Positions 1-9,091 are shown, counted from the first letter of the stretch. The stretch is DNA of 18,444 nucleotides from Muribaculaceae bacterium (GCA_016292745.1 JAEDFO010000051.1:1-18444), one strand, 5' to 3'. Program-made: numbers and translations. Notes: generated by a model not told the origin, from the letters alone.

Positions 1-300
1 ACTGATTTTGGCAAATCAAACATATTATAACCAACAACTATCCAAAAACATTTTTATGAGATTATTAGTCATAACCTCTTTTTCTGCCTTGTGGGGCTGC
101 TGAATTCATGTTATAAAACATACATATTTTTATCCTCCTTATTTTCAATAATTTACATTCGGCCCTAAAAAATTAGCCACATCGTTTCTGAACAAAATTA
201 CCTTTATCGAAGACAATTTTACCCTATCCGACCCTCCCTCCAAACATAAATTTGCAGTGTGATTTAAACGCTTAATTAGCCAAAACCAGAAACCGTAAAT
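1..300. other. AT-rich intergenic leader upstream of the GH2 gene
   Basis: This stretch is clearly more AT-rich than the coding DNA that follows and holds no convincing gene. The only short frame of note is a 15-codon one at 56-103 that reads like a cut-off lipoprotein signal ending in Cys then stop; it lacks support and is probably chance. The useful content is a TAnnTTTG-type box near the 3' end, which would drive the downstream gene. No tRNA, terminator-like hairpin or mobile-element end was seen. The upstream neighbour lies outside the window, so it is unknown whether this is a divergent promoter region. Confidence 0.6.
247..254 (+). promoter_or_regulatory. Bacteroidota-type -7 promoter box (TAAATTTG) for the GH2 gene
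   Basis: TAAATTTG matches all six fixed positions of the Bacteroidota -7 consensus TAnnTTTG. Transcription starting just downstream would give a 5' leader of roughly 40 bases before the ATG at 301. No good -33 TTTG element sits at the usual spacing; the nearest T-run (217-220) is somewhat too far away. The call rests on the box and its position only. Confidence 0.45.
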
Positions 301-2157
301 ATGAAAAGATTATCGCTTTCACTGACATTGCTTATTACATTGATTGCCGCCAACACACTGGCTGCAATTCCTCGTCCTGAATATCCGCGTCCACAGTTCG
401 AACGATCGGAATGGATTAACCTCAACGGCACATGGACCTACGAGTTCGACTTCTCAAAAAGCGGACTTGAACGCTCGCTGTTCAACTCTACCGGATTTGC
501 TTCGAACATCACCGTTCCCTTCTGCCCCGAAAGCCCGCTGTCGGGTGTCGATCATAAGGACTTTATCAACGCAATGTGGTATCACCGCAGCATCAACGTC
601 CCCCAAAACTGGGACGGCAAGCGAATAATGCTCAATTTCGGCGGCGTTGACTACAAATCGACCATCTACATCGACGGCCGCGAGGTGTTTATCCACTACG
701 GTGGCTCATCGTCGTTTGCCATCGACATTACAAAATATGTTACACCCGGAAAGGCCAACAACCTGGTGGTGTATGTCGAGGACGACGTGCGCTCGCAGCT
801 GCAAACCGGCGGTAAGCAGTCGCGACGTCTTTATTCATACAGCTGTCTTTACACACGAGTAACCGGCATCTGGCAGACAGTGTGGCTGGAAGCAGTATCG
901 AAAGGCGGCTTGAAGAAATGCAACATCACTCCCGACCTCGACAATAGCCAATTCATATTCGAACCCACTTTCTACGACCTCGACTGCGGCGCTCAGCTGC
1001 GTGTGCGCATCCTCGACGGCAAGAAAGAGGTATTCAACCAGAAAACAGCAGCTTCGAACAGCGCAATGCTGGCTGCCAAGATAAAGAATGTGAAGACATG
1101 GTCACCCGAGTCGCCATTCCTCTACGACATTGAATTCACCGTAACCGACGCTGCCGGCGCAGTTATCGACCAGGTGAAATCGTATGCCGGAATGCGTAAG
1201 GCCGAACTTCGTGGAACCACTTTCTACCTGAACAACGAGCCATACTACCAACGCCTGGTGCTCGACCAAGGCTACTATCCCGACGGACAATGGACTGCCC
1301 CCGACGACGAGCAACTCAAACGCGATATCGTGCTGGGCAAGGAATCCGGATTCAACGGCGCTCGCCTGCACCAGAAAGTGTTCGAACAGCGCTACTTCTA
1401 CTGGGCCGACAAGCTCGGCTATCTCACCTGGGGCGAATCGGCAAGCTGGGGCATGGACTGGACCGACAAGGTGGCTGCCCGCAATATGCTCACTGAATGG
1501 ACCGAATGCGTTGAACGAGACTACAATGCCACTTCGCTCATCGCCTGGTCGCCTCTCAACGAAACATGGAAGCCCGATGTCGACGGTCAGCGCGCACGCC
1601 TCACCAACGACCTCTACTTCCTCACACATCGCCTCGATCGCACACGTCCGGTAGTGGCTGTGAGCGGCGGATACCATGCCGGGTTCACCGACATCTACGC
1701 CGAACACACCTACGTGCAAGACCCCGTAGCGCTCTACAACCAGCTCAAGCTCAAGGACGACGGCACTCCATATATCCACCACCCTAAGTTCAGCGTACCA
1801 TACAAGGGCGAAGCATATATGATTGACGAATTCGGTGGAATACAGTGGATTAAGGAGATGAAAGCCGCTGAAGTGGCCGGTGCCGATGAATTCTGGGGCT
1901 ACGGAAAGCCTCCACGTACCATCGAAGAATTCTACAAGCGTCTGGAAGAGCAGGTTAACGTGATATTGAGCCTCGACTACATCACCGGTTTCTGCTACAC
2001 ACAGATTGTCGACGTAGAACTCGAAAAGAACGGCATCTACACCTACGACCGTGCACAAAAGTTCGACATGGAGCGTATCCGCCGGATATTCACCAAATCG
2101 CGCGAGCAGGCAAAGGCCGAAGTTGAGCAGATGCTTCGCGAACGTGGCGACAAATAA
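301..2157 (+). CDS. Secreted glycoside hydrolase family 2 protein
   Basis: This 618-residue protein has a signal peptide of about 22 residues (basic MKR, hydrophobic core, cleavage near LAA). The usual GH2 order follows: a jelly-roll sugar-binding domain (about 30-200, with a LNGTW motif), an immunoglobulin-like domain (about 200-300) and a TIM barrel (about 305-600). The barrel holds the family motif WSPLNE, with Glu421 as predicted acid/base after Asn420, and a DEFGG motif with Glu510 as predicted nucleophile. Both are intact, so a retaining exo-beta-glycosidase (for example beta-galactosidase or beta-glucuronidase) is expected, though GH2 specificity cannot be read from sequence alone. The length suits a compact GH2 enzyme. 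There is no lipobox and no T9SS-like tail, which suggests the periplasm. It is the first gene seen in the locus, and 71 bases separate it from the next gene. Confidence 0.88.
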   Translation: MKRLSLSLTLLITLIAANTLAAIPRPEYPRPQFERSEWINLNGTWTYEFDFSKSGLERSLFNSTGFASNITVPFCPESPLSGVDHKDFINAMWYHRSINVPQNWDGKRIMLNFGGVDYKSTIYIDGREVFIHYGGSSSFAIDITKYVTPGKANNLVVYVEDDVRSQLQTGGKQSRRLYSYSCLYTRVTGIWQTVWLEAVSKGGLKKCNITPDLDNSQFIFEPTFYDLDCGAQLRVRILDGKKEVFNQKTAASNSAMLAAKIKNVKTWSPESPFLYDIEFTVTDAAGAVIDQVKSYAGMRKAELRGTTFYLNNEPYYQRLVLDQGYYPDGQWTAPDDEQLKRDIVLGKESGFNGARLHQKVFEQRYFYWADKLGYLTWGESASWGMDWTDKVAARNMLTEWTECVERDYNATSLIAWSPLNETWKPDVDGQRARLTNDLYFLTHRLDRTRPVVAVSGGYHAGFTDIYAEHTYVQDPVALYNQLKLKDDGTPYIHHPKFSVPYKGEAYMIDEFGGIQWIKEMKAAEVAGADEFWGYGKPPRTIEEFYKRLEEQVNVILSLDYITGFCYTQIVDVELEKNGIYTYDRAQKFDMERIRRIFTKSREQAKAEVEQMLRERGDK

Positions 2158-2190
2158 ACCTCGACTCTTTTGAGTAACAATAAAATACAG

Positions 2191-2210
2191 AGTTAATTAA
2201 CCCTTTAACT
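2191..2210. repeat. Small AT-rich inverted repeat before the ELWxxDGT gene
   Basis: AGTTAA (2191-2196) is repeated inverted as TTAACT (2205-2210), and the first arm overlaps a perfect 10-base palindrome, GTTAATTAAC (2192-2201). It lies 19 bases ahead of the ATG at 2229, in the 71-base gap after the GH2 gene. It could be a regulatory site or part of a promoter. Such AT-rich palindromes also arise easily by chance, and no clear TAnnTTTG box was found in the gap. Confidence 0.25.
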
Positions 2211-2228
2211 AACAAAATTTTAAACATC

Positions 2229-4076
2229 ATGAAAAAAAGTTTACTTTTTGCTGCAGCAGCAATGATGGCAGGCAGCATGTTTGCAGCAGCGGTGGTCCCC
2301 GTGGTCCCCAAGGCATTACTTCCCGAAGGAGTAACAGCTAACATCGACCAGCAGAAAAACTTCTATCGCCAGAGAAACGTAACAGTGGCTGGCTCTCCTC
2401 AAAAAGGTTACTATGCATTCTTTGCAGCTACCGACGCTGAACACGGTTCAGAACTTTGGGTAACCGACGGTACTCCGGAAGGCACACGTCTTGTTAAAGA
2501 CATCAACCCCGGTGTTGCAACTTCTAACGTTAGCTACCTCACTCGTTTCAACGACAAGGTTGTGTTCCAGGCAACAACTGAAGACGAAGGCGCAGAACTT
2601 TGGATTTCTGACGGTACTGAAGATGGTACTTACATGATTAAGGACATCCACGAGCTCGAATCGTCAAATCCTCACGCATTCTGCCAGATGGACGAAACTC
2701 ACTTCATTTTCTTTGCTCGTGACTTCGAAGCTGAGCAAGTTGGTGAAGACTGGGTATGGGTGTCTGACGGTACAGAAGAAGGCACAAAGTGCATCAAGCA
2801 AGTAAAGACTGTATATCCTGGTGAAAACTATGCTGAGGACGACCTCGTTGGCCCTATCGTACGTGTAGGCCGCAAGGTATTCTTCAAGGCCGACGGTGTT
2901 GCCGAAAATGGCTTCACTTATGGTCCTGAAGTATGGGTAACCGACGGTACCGAAGAAGGCACTCACATGGTAGCCGATATCAACTGGGAAGAAGCTAAGG
3001 ACGAACAAGGCACCCAGACCGGTACACTCGGCTCTGCTCCTACTCAGTTCATCAACTTCTACAACGAAGGTCTTGAATTCCGTGCATGGGACCCCGACCA
3101 CGGCAACGAGCCACGCTTCTCTGATGGTACAGAAGCCGGCACATACCTGATTGCCGACGTTAACCCGAACGTTGGTACAAACGGCATTGGCGCTGGCTCT
3201 AACCACACTAAGACCGGTGACTTGTACAACGGTATGGTTGTTATGCGTGCTTACTACCCCGGTATCGGTAACGAACTTCTCGCCACTACTTGCGAAAAGG
3301 GCAACTTTTTACCAGTCGACGTCTTCACGGAACCAAACTCAGAAGATCACAACTCATTCATCGATGCAGGTAGCGTATTCGACGGCCTCTATATGTTCTG
3401 TGCAGCTACTGGCTTCGACAAGAACAACGAACTTCACAAAGGTGGTGAGCTCCACTGCTTCGATGGCAAAAAGGTTTGGATGCAATATGACTTGGCTCCA
3501 GGCACAGGTTGCGACTGGGTTAAGGAAAACATCGTAGTTGGCGGTAGCCTCTACTGGTGGAACGAAGGTTCACTCGACGGCACCGGTGCAACTAAAACCA
3601 AGCTCATCCGCCTCGACAAGTGGGACCAGCAGCCGGTTATCGTATCTAATATCGATGCAGCAGGCGACCAGGTATATTGCCTCCGCAACCTCAACGGTAC
3701 TCTGCTGTTCACTTCATCGGTTAACAACCAGCTCTACAGCTACTACTATCGTTCAAAGGTATGCAACCTCGAACTCAACCCCGACGTAATGGAACCGGAA
3801 TACCGCACACGCGCTGAAATCGCTGCAGGTGTTGAAAACGTAGCAGCCAGCAAGAAGGCCGTTAAGGTTAACGTATATCCTAACCCTGCAACTGTATCGT
3901 TCAGCGTAGCAGGTGCTGAAAACAGCAAGGTATCGGTTTACGACATCGCCGGTCGTTTGGTTCTTACATCTGACAAGGCTTCTAACGTAAGCGTAGCAGG
4001 TCTTGCCAAGGGTGTTTACAAAGTTATCGTAAACGGTGAAGCTGGCCGTCAGGCTGCAAGCCTTATCGTTAAATAA
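2229..4076 (+). CDS. ELWxxDGT-repeat propeller protein with T9SS-like C-terminal sorting tail
   Basis: This is a 615-residue protein with a signal peptide of about 20 residues (MKKSLLF, then an Ala/Met-rich core). The body carries ELWxxDGTxxGT repeats: clear copies begin at residues 75, 123, 175, 234 and 294, and degenerate ones near 349 and 407. The spacing of 48-60 residues is typical of propeller blades. A spacer from about 500 leads to a C-terminal domain (545-615) that opens with VYPNP and continues with VYDIAG and GVYKV, the pattern of T9SS type A sorting domains. Export to the cell surface by T9SS is therefore likely. ELWxxDGT proteins have no established enzymatic role; glycan binding or a scaffold role is inferred only from the PUL context. 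Glycine codons sampled are almost all GGT or GGC, whereas the later propeller genes also use GGA, which hints at high expression. A strong terminator follows. Confidence 0.85.
   Translation: MKKSLLFAAAAMMAGSMFAAAVVPVVPKALLPEGVTANIDQQKNFYRQRNVTVAGSPQKGYYAFFAATDAEHGSELWVTDGTPEGTRLVKDINPGVATSNVSYLTRFNDKVVFQATTEDEGAELWISDGTEDGTYMIKDIHELESSNPHAFCQMDETHFIFFARDFEAEQVGEDWVWVSDGTEEGTKCIKQVKTVYPGENYAEDDLVGPIVRVGRKVFFKADGVAENGFTYGPEVWVTDGTEEGTHMVADINWEEAKDEQGTQTGTLGSAPTQFINFYNEGLEFRAWDPDHGNEPRFSDGTEAGTYLIADVNPNVGTNGIGAGSNHTKTGDLYNGMVVMRAYYPGIGNELLATTCEKGNFLPVDVFTEPNSEDHNSFIDAGSVFDGLYMFCAATGFDKNNELHKGGELHCFDGKKVWMQYDLAPGTGCDWVKENIVVGGSLYWWNEGSLDGTGATKTKLIRLDKWDQQPVIVSNIDAAGDQVYCLRNLNGTLLFTSSVNNQLYSYYYRSKVCNLELNPDVMEPEYRTRAEIAAGVENVAASKKAVKVNVYPNPATVSFSVAGAENSKVSVYDIAGRLVLTSDKASNVSVAGLAKGVYKVIVNGEAGRQAASLIVK
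2451..3510 (+). repeat. Coding tandem repeats (ELWxxDGT blades)
   Basis: The region encodes at least seven blade-like units. Their key residues are ELWVTDGT (75), ELWISDGT (123), WVWVSDGT (175), EVWVTDGT (234) and EPRFSDGT (294), then decayed ELLATT (349) and ELHCFDG (407). Each is preceded by a strand ending in an F-x-A-type pattern. Two still weaker units may follow between about 440 and 500. The repeats diverge at DNA level, so they are old protein repeats rather than recent DNA duplications. Confidence 0.7.
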
Positions 4077-4092
4077 TACGAACAACATTATG

Positions 4093-4134
4093 AAGGTGAG
4101 CCTGCCGATACAACGCCGGCGGGCCACCTTTTTT
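4093..4134 (+). terminator. Strong rho-independent terminator after the ELWxxDGT gene
   Basis: The left arm starts AAGGTG at 4093 and pairs with CACCTT ending at 4130. The helix continues through a single bulged A (4099) and a GC-rich inner stem (4100-4107 with 4117-4124) that includes one G-T wobble. The loop is about nine bases, and the stem's final TT runs straight into TTTT (4131-4134). It lies 16 bases after the stop codon of the preceding gene, so it separates the GH2/ELWxxDGT block from the SusC/SusD block. Confidence 0.85.
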
Positions 4135-4139
4135 CAATT

Positions 4140-4175
4140 ATAGTTGCCCACTGCAAGGGCAATTATCCTCTTGCA
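4140..4175 (+). promoter_or_regulatory. Alternative hairpins in the leader or promoter of the SusC-like gene
   Basis: The 10-base arm ATAGTTGCCC (4140-4149) pairs with GGGCAATTAT (4157-4166) across a seven-base loop, fully paired if one G-T wobble is allowed. A second, incompatible hairpin pairs TGCAAG (4152-4157) with CTTGCA (4170-4175). A weak promoter reading exists too: TTG at 4144-4146 and TCCTCTTG at 4166-4173 have roughly Bacteroidota spacing, but only four of six fixed -7 positions match. In that reading the palindrome would lie in the promoter spacer and act as a protein-binding site rather than an RNA structure. Operator, RNA switch and chance all remain possible. Confidence 0.35.
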
Positions 4176-4217
4176 AAACTCTGCAGGACGAAAACCTAAA
4201 ACCAAATCAATATACAG

Positions 4218-7200
4218 ATGAGTAACTTAAAGTCACTGAGAACAGCAATATTATTACTTGCTTGTTTTTTCTCAATAGCTACCTACGCACAAAAGGCTGC
4301 GGTATCGGGAACTGTAACCGACAGTAGCAATGCCGAAGCACTCATTGGCGTAACAGTTATGGAAAAAGGTACACAAAATGGCGTGTCTACCGACTTCGAC
4401 GGCAACTTCACCATCAATGTTGCTCCGAACGCCACTCTCGAATTTTCTTATGTTGGCTACAATGCCAAAGAGGTGAAAGTATCGGGAAAGACAAAACTAA
4501 ATGTAACACTCGAACAGACGGCAACAGCGCTCGACGAACTCGTGGTAATCGGTTACGGTGTTCAGCGCAAGAGCGATGTTACCGGTTCTATCACTTCGCT
4601 CGGTGCCGAGGAAATCAACGACGTCCCCGTATCGTCGCCACTGCAGGCCCTCCAAGGTAAGGCATCGGGTGTCAACATCATTCAAAACACCGGAGCACCG
4701 GGCAGCAACACAACCATCAAGATTCGTGGTACCGGTACTATCAACGACTCCGACCCTCTTTATGTAGTCGACGGATTCATCACCGACGAAATCGACCACA
4801 TCAACCCTAACGACATTGAAAACGTGGAAATCTTCAAAGATGCCGCTTCAAGTGCCATCTACGGTGCCCGTGCCGCAAACGGTGTAGTTGTTATCACCAC
4901 CAAGAGCGGTAAAGAAGGCAAAACCAAGATTTCGTTCGACGGCTATGTAGGTTTCTCTAATCCATGGAGAAAAATCGACGTTATGGACGCCGAAAACTAC
5001 GCCCTTATGCTCGACTATGCCAATAACACCAGCCTATACTCGTCCGACGGTCGACTCTTCCATTCAAAAGACGCCGACGGCAACTATTATTTCGACGAAG
5101 ACAAGAAATTCCTAATCGACACAATACATAACAACGGTGTGAACAAGCCTTGGCTCGACGCCGTCACCCGCACCGGTATCAAGCAACAATACGGTATCTC
5201 GGTTTCGGGCGGTAACGAAAAGACAAAATACCTGGCCAGTGTGAACTACTACAACGAAAAAGGTATTGTCGACAAATCGGAATACACCCGTATCAACGCC
5301 CGCATGAACCTCAGCCAGCAGCTCGCCTCGTGGCTCAACCTCGACGCAAACATATCATATTCTAACGAGGATACCCAAGGCATTCCTGACGGTTCTGGCT
5401 CAATATTCCGCAGCGCATTGCTCGAAAGCCCTATGACCATGCTCCACGACCAACGCGGCTACTGGCTGACGAACAACCCGCTCGCCATCATCGACCGCTA
5501 TCACAGCTCGAAGAACCGCGACCGCCTCGACATGAACCTCAGCCTCAAGGCCGACTTCCTCAAATACTTCAACTACCAGTTCAAGGCTTCGTTCTTCACC
5601 AATCCTCAGACACAGAACAGCTACAGCGAAGTGAACAACCTCGAGGCCGACTGGGGCATTCTCGACCTTTCAACCGTGTGGAAAAACAAGACCCAGACAA
5701 ACAAATGGGAAATCAACAACCTGTTGACATTCAACTGGCTTAACGATGCCCACAGCATAACTGTACTTGCCGGTCAGACTGCTGAAGGCTACAAATACAG
5801 CTACCAGGAATCGAACAAGCGCGGTACTCCTTCAAACGACGACAACATGTGGCATCTGTCGAGCGGCTACACCGGCGACAAGACCTACGGCCTCGACCGC
5901 GAATGGACTGCTGTAGGTTTCATCGGCCGACTGAACTACAGCCTCCTCGACCGCTATCTGCTCCAGGCCAATGTCCGTATCGACGGCTCGTCGATGTTCT
6001 CGAAAGAAAATCGCTGGGGTTACTTCCCATCGGTTTCGGCAGGTTGGAAATTCTCGTCGGAACCATGGATGCAGGCAGCTGCCAGCTGGATGAACCTCGG
6101 TAAACTCCGTATCGGTTGGGGTATCCTCGGTAACAACCGTATCAGTGAAACTTCGCGCTACACCTACCTCAACACCGGCTACAACTATCCCTACGGCCTC
6201 GGTAACCACACAATCCAGCCAGGTGCCATCGCAACAGTTATCGGTAACTCCGACATCAAGTGGGAACGCACCGAGACTTTCAACGTTGGTCTTGATTTCG
6301 GATTCCTCCGCAACAGCGTAACATTCAGCATTGAATACTTCAACAAGCAGACCAAGGACATTCTGCTTAACGTGCCTACAGTTCCATCGGCCGGTCTCAA
6401 CGGTGCTCCGATGACAAATGCCGGTGCAGTACGCAACTACGGTATGGAAACATCGTTGAGCTATAAGCGCTCATTCGGCAAATTCAGCTTCGACATCGGC
6501 TTCAACCTCTCTTACATAAAGAACGAGGTTACCAGCCTTGGCTCCGGCAACGAACCTATCTGGGGCGGTTGGATTGGCGACAGCAGCATCCAGGCATACG
6601 TTACCAAGACCGACGTAGGCATGCCTATCGGTAGCTTCTACGGCTACGTTACCGACGGTATTTTCAACACCATGGACGAAGTGCGTGCATCGGCTCAATA
6701 CGAAATCGGCAAGAACGACGCCGACCAGACGACCCGTCCTGGCGACTTCCGCTTCAAGGACCTCAACGGCGACAACAAGATTACAGATGCCGACCGTACT
6801 TACCTCGGCTCGCCACTGCCCGACATCGTATTCGGTATTCCGTTGCAGTTCAGCTACGGCGATTGGGACCTCAACATCTTCTTCCAAGGCCAGACAGGCA
6901 ACAAGATTTTCAATATGCTCGACTATAGCCTCTGCAACGCTGCTAACGGCAACGTTTACGCTGATATCCGCGAACGCACATGGTCGGGTACCGAAGACGC
7001 CCAGAAGGCATTCTACCCAACCAACTACAATGCCGAGATTCCGGAACTCTCCACTGGCGATGCTCCACGCAACTTCCGCGCCTCTGACTTCTACGTACAG
7101 GACGGCTCGTACATGCGTCTGAAGGAACTCCGCTTGAGCTACAGCATCCCTAAGAAGATAATCTCGAAATGGGGTATTTCTAACGTAACCCTTTCAGCTA

Positions 7201-7355
7201 CTGGCTACAACCTGTTGACTGTCACCGGCTATAAAGGCCTCGACCCTGAAGTTGGTAGAGTTGTCGGTGCAGAAAGCAACCTTAACATGGGTATCGACTT
7301 CGGTGGATTCCCGCAGGCTCGCTCATTCCTGTTCAGTTTCAAGATTGGTTTATAA
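4218..7355 (+). CDS. SusC-like TonB-dependent outer-membrane transporter
   Basis: This 1045-residue protein has a signal peptide ending near Ala24 (TYA then Gln25). A carboxypeptidase-D regulatory-like domain follows (about 27-100, GTVTDSSNAEALIGVTV and FDGNF). A TonB-box-like stretch (DELVVIGYG, 106-114) leads into the plug (about 115-230), which contains IKIRGTGTI, PLYVVDG, ENVEIFKDA and GARAANGVVVITTKSG, the hallmarks of SusC/RagA proteins. The rest is a 22-strand-type beta-barrel ending in an aromatic/hydrophobic terminal strand (FLFSFKIGL). The length is normal for the family. It forms the import channel for oligosaccharides and works as a lidded complex with the SusD-like protein encoded 18 bases downstream. 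The preceding gene is cut off by a terminator, so this gene probably starts its own transcript, most likely controlled by the HTCS encoded further on. The substrate cannot be told from sequence. Confidence 0.96.
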   Translation: MSNLKSLRTAILLLACFFSIATYAQKAAVSGTVTDSSNAEALIGVTVMEKGTQNGVSTDFDGNFTINVAPNATLEFSYVGYNAKEVKVSGKTKLNVTLEQTATALDELVVIGYGVQRKSDVTGSITSLGAEEINDVPVSSPLQALQGKASGVNIIQNTGAPGSNTTIKIRGTGTINDSDPLYVVDGFITDEIDHINPNDIENVEIFKDAASSAIYGARAANGVVVITTKSGKEGKTKISFDGYVGFSNPWRKIDVMDAENYALMLDYANNTSLYSSDGRLFHSKDADGNYYFDEDKKFLIDTIHNNGVNKPWLDAVTRTGIKQQYGISVSGGNEKTKYLASVNYYNEKGIVDKSEYTRINARMNLSQQLASWLNLDANISYSNEDTQGIPDGSGSIFRSALLESPMTMLHDQRGYWLTNNPLAIIDRYHSSKNRDRLDMNLSLKADFLKYFNYQFKASFFTNPQTQNSYSEVNNLEADWGILDLSTVWKNKTQTNKWEINNLLTFNWLNDAHSITVLAGQTAEGYKYSYQESNKRGTPSNDDNMWHLSSGYTGDKTYGLDREWTAVGFIGRLNYSLLDRYLLQANVRIDGSSMFSKENRWGYFPSVSAGWKFSSEPWMQAAASWMNLGKLRIGWGILGNNRISETSRYTYLNTGYNYPYGLGNHTIQPGAIATVIGNSDIKWERTETFNVGLDFGFLRNSVTFSIEYFNKQTKDILLNVPTVPSAGLNGAPMTNAGAVRNYGMETSLSYKRSFGKFSFDIGFNLSYIKNEVTSLGSGNEPIWGGWIGDSSIQAYVTKTDVGMPIGSFYGYVTDGIFNTMDEVRASAQYEIGKNDADQTTRPGDFRFKDLNGDNKITDADRTYLGSPLPDIVFGIPLQFSYGDWDLNIFFQGQTGNKIFNMLDYSLCNAANGNVYADIRERTWSGTEDAQKAFYPTNYNAEIPELSTGDAPRNFRASDFYVQDGSYMRLKELRLSYSIPKKIISKWGISNVTLSATGYNLLTVTGYKGLDPEVGRVVGAESNLNMGIDFGGFPQARSFLFSFKIGL

Positions 7356-7373
7356 TCGCTAATAATATTCTTT

Positions 7374-9068
7374 ATGTGTAAATATATTTTCAAAATCAAG
7401 GCTATTCTCGTGGTTGCGCTCGCATCGATGGCATTGGTATCGTGCGACGACTTCCTCGACAAGGAACTGGTGGGTAACCCGACCGAAGACGATTATTACA
7501 CCACCAACTATCAGCTCCAGACAGCTCTCAACGCCACTTACGACCTGCTGCAAAGCGACTCTTTCACCAACATCGAATGGTGGTTTGGCGAAGCTTGCGG
7601 TGACGACGTAATCGACTCCGACGAGGGCCTTTCCTCCGACCTCGGACAGCTGGTAAACTTCCGTTTCAGCAACAACAACAGCAAGATTCTGGAACGCTGG
7701 ACCACCCTCTACAAAGGTGTCCACCGTGCCAACCAAGTGATTGCCAACATTCATAAGTGCGAAATCACCAACACCCAGTATAACACTTACAAAGCCATCC
7801 GGGAAATCTACGGCCAGGCTAAATTCCTCCGTGCTTTCTACTATTTCGGTTTGGTGAAGACCTTCGGCGGTGTTCCCATCCGTCCCGAAGTTGAGACAGT
7901 TGACAATCTCGTTATTCCTCGCAGCTCGCTCGAAGAATGCTATGCATATATCGAGAAAGACCTCCGCGAAGCTGCCGTTATGCTCCCTAACCGCTATTCA
8001 GGCGGCGACTGCGGCAAGGCTGGCGCAGGTGCAGCAGTGGGATTGCTCATGAAGGTGCTCATGTACGAAGCCACAAACGGCACCCCATCGGAAAAGTGGG
8101 AACAGTGCGCACAAATGGGCGACTACTTCGTTAAGGGCGACCCAATGACAATGGCAAAGATGCTCGACTATCCGGCTCGCTACGAAGGAATGGACTGGGA
8201 CGAACTGCGCGAAAGCCTCTGGTTCAAGCCAAAGGCACTCAACGCCGGCAGCGACCCCTACGAAGGCCCCGACTACGAAATTGCCAAGCTGAGCACCGCA
8301 TATTCTCTTGAATACCGCGATGCCGTTAACAACCCTCTTACATATTACGAACAATTCTGGATTGAAGGCGAATTCTGCAAGGGTTCAGTGTTTGAAATCG
8401 TGTTCAAGGAATCAGGCGACGGCACATTGGGCGACACCAACGAAGGTGGCTATATCTACGACACTCTGTTCTCTACCAGCACCACAATGTGGGCTAACGA
8501 CGAACGCATGAACACAATCTTCGGAACCGACGCTCGCCGTCAGTATGTACTTGGTCACCACCAGACCACTCCCGACATGCAGAACACCGAAATCGGTTCA
8601 GGCCGCAACCTGCCGCTGAAATGGTACACCCCGGTGAAAGACCGCTCAACCTACGGCGGCGACAACGGCAAGAACCGCCGCGTGATGCGCTACCCAGAAG
8701 TTGTTCTCACCTACGCCGAAGCTCTCAACGAGTGTGGCCGCCGTGCCGAAGCTCTCGAGGCTCTGAACAGCAACAAGAGAGTAGTAAACAAAATCGACAA
8801 CTCAACAGTTCTATATATAGGTGGTGGTTACGGTTACCTTCGCGACCAAATCTGGAAAGAGCGCCGCATTGAGCTGGCTTTCGAATGGGACCGCTTCTGG
8901 GATATCGTCCGCACCGGACGCGCCAAGGAATGTCTTGCCGAACTTGCCAACTCTCGCTCCAACAAGCGTGGCCTTTACTTCCGCAAAGGTGTTAACGAAA
9001 TATTCCCGATTCCACAGAACGAAATCGACATCTCTAACGGTATCGTTACTCAGAATCCTGGTTATTAA
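7374..9068 (+). CDS. SusD-like surface glycan-binding lipoprotein
   Basis: This 564-residue protein has a lipoprotein signal with a lipobox of the form LVSC; Cys24 is the predicted lipidated residue. It is followed by acidic residues (DD) that resemble the Bacteroidota surface-export signal. SusD/RagB hallmarks include the N-terminal region with EDDYYTTNYQLQTALNATYD, the helix-repeat motif FLRAFYYFGLVKTFGGVPI, and C-terminal RRIELAFEWDRFWDIVRTG plus NEIFPIPQNEI. Such proteins form the lid on the SusC channel and bind the glycan at the cell surface. The 18-base gap from the SusC-like gene and the 23-base gap to the next gene support one transcript. The protein looks intact and is of typical length. 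Confidence 0.96.
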   Translation: MCKYIFKIKAILVVALASMALVSCDDFLDKELVGNPTEDDYYTTNYQLQTALNATYDLLQSDSFTNIEWWFGEACGDDVIDSDEGLSSDLGQLVNFRFSNNNSKILERWTTLYKGVHRANQVIANIHKCEITNTQYNTYKAIREIYGQAKFLRAFYYFGLVKTFGGVPIRPEVETVDNLVIPRSSLEECYAYIEKDLREAAVMLPNRYSGGDCGKAGAGAAVGLLMKVLMYEATNGTPSEKWEQCAQMGDYFVKGDPMTMAKMLDYPARYEGMDWDELRESLWFKPKALNAGSDPYEGPDYEIAKLSTAYSLEYRDAVNNPLTYYEQFWIEGEFCKGSVFEIVFKESGDGTLGDTNEGGYIYDTLFSTSTTMWANDERMNTIFGTDARRQYVLGHHQTTPDMQNTEIGSGRNLPLKWYTPVKDRSTYGGDNGKNRRVMRYPEVVLTYAEALNECGRRAEALEALNSNKRVVNKIDNSTVLYIGGGYGYLRDQIWKERRIELAFEWDRFWDIVRTGRAKECLAELANSRSNKRGLYFRKGVNEIFPIPQNEIDISNGIVTQNPGY

Positions 9069-9091
9069 TCACTTATAACAACATTATTGCA

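Noticed and set aside
56..103. 15-codon frame that reads like a truncated lipoprotein signal (hydrophobic, ending Gly-Cys then stop)
   Set aside because: It is very short, has no downstream continuation or conserved context, and is easily produced by chance in AT-rich DNA; I cannot support it as a leader peptide or pseudogene.
1102..2058. Long antisense open frame (318 codons) opposite the GH2 gene
   Set aside because: It lies wholly within a gene with intact catalytic motifs. Its product shows no domain or signal, and long antisense frames are expected where sense codons favour certain third positions.
2164..2175. Small hairpin ACTC-TTTT-GAGT after the GH2 stop codon
   Set aside because: Only four base pairs and no following T-run, so it does not qualify as an intrinsic terminator.
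2292..2309. Perfect tandem 9-base repeat GTGGTCCCC near the start of the ELWxxDGT gene
   Set aside because: Only two copies, in frame and encoding VVP twice just after the signal peptide; too small to propose slippage or phase variation.
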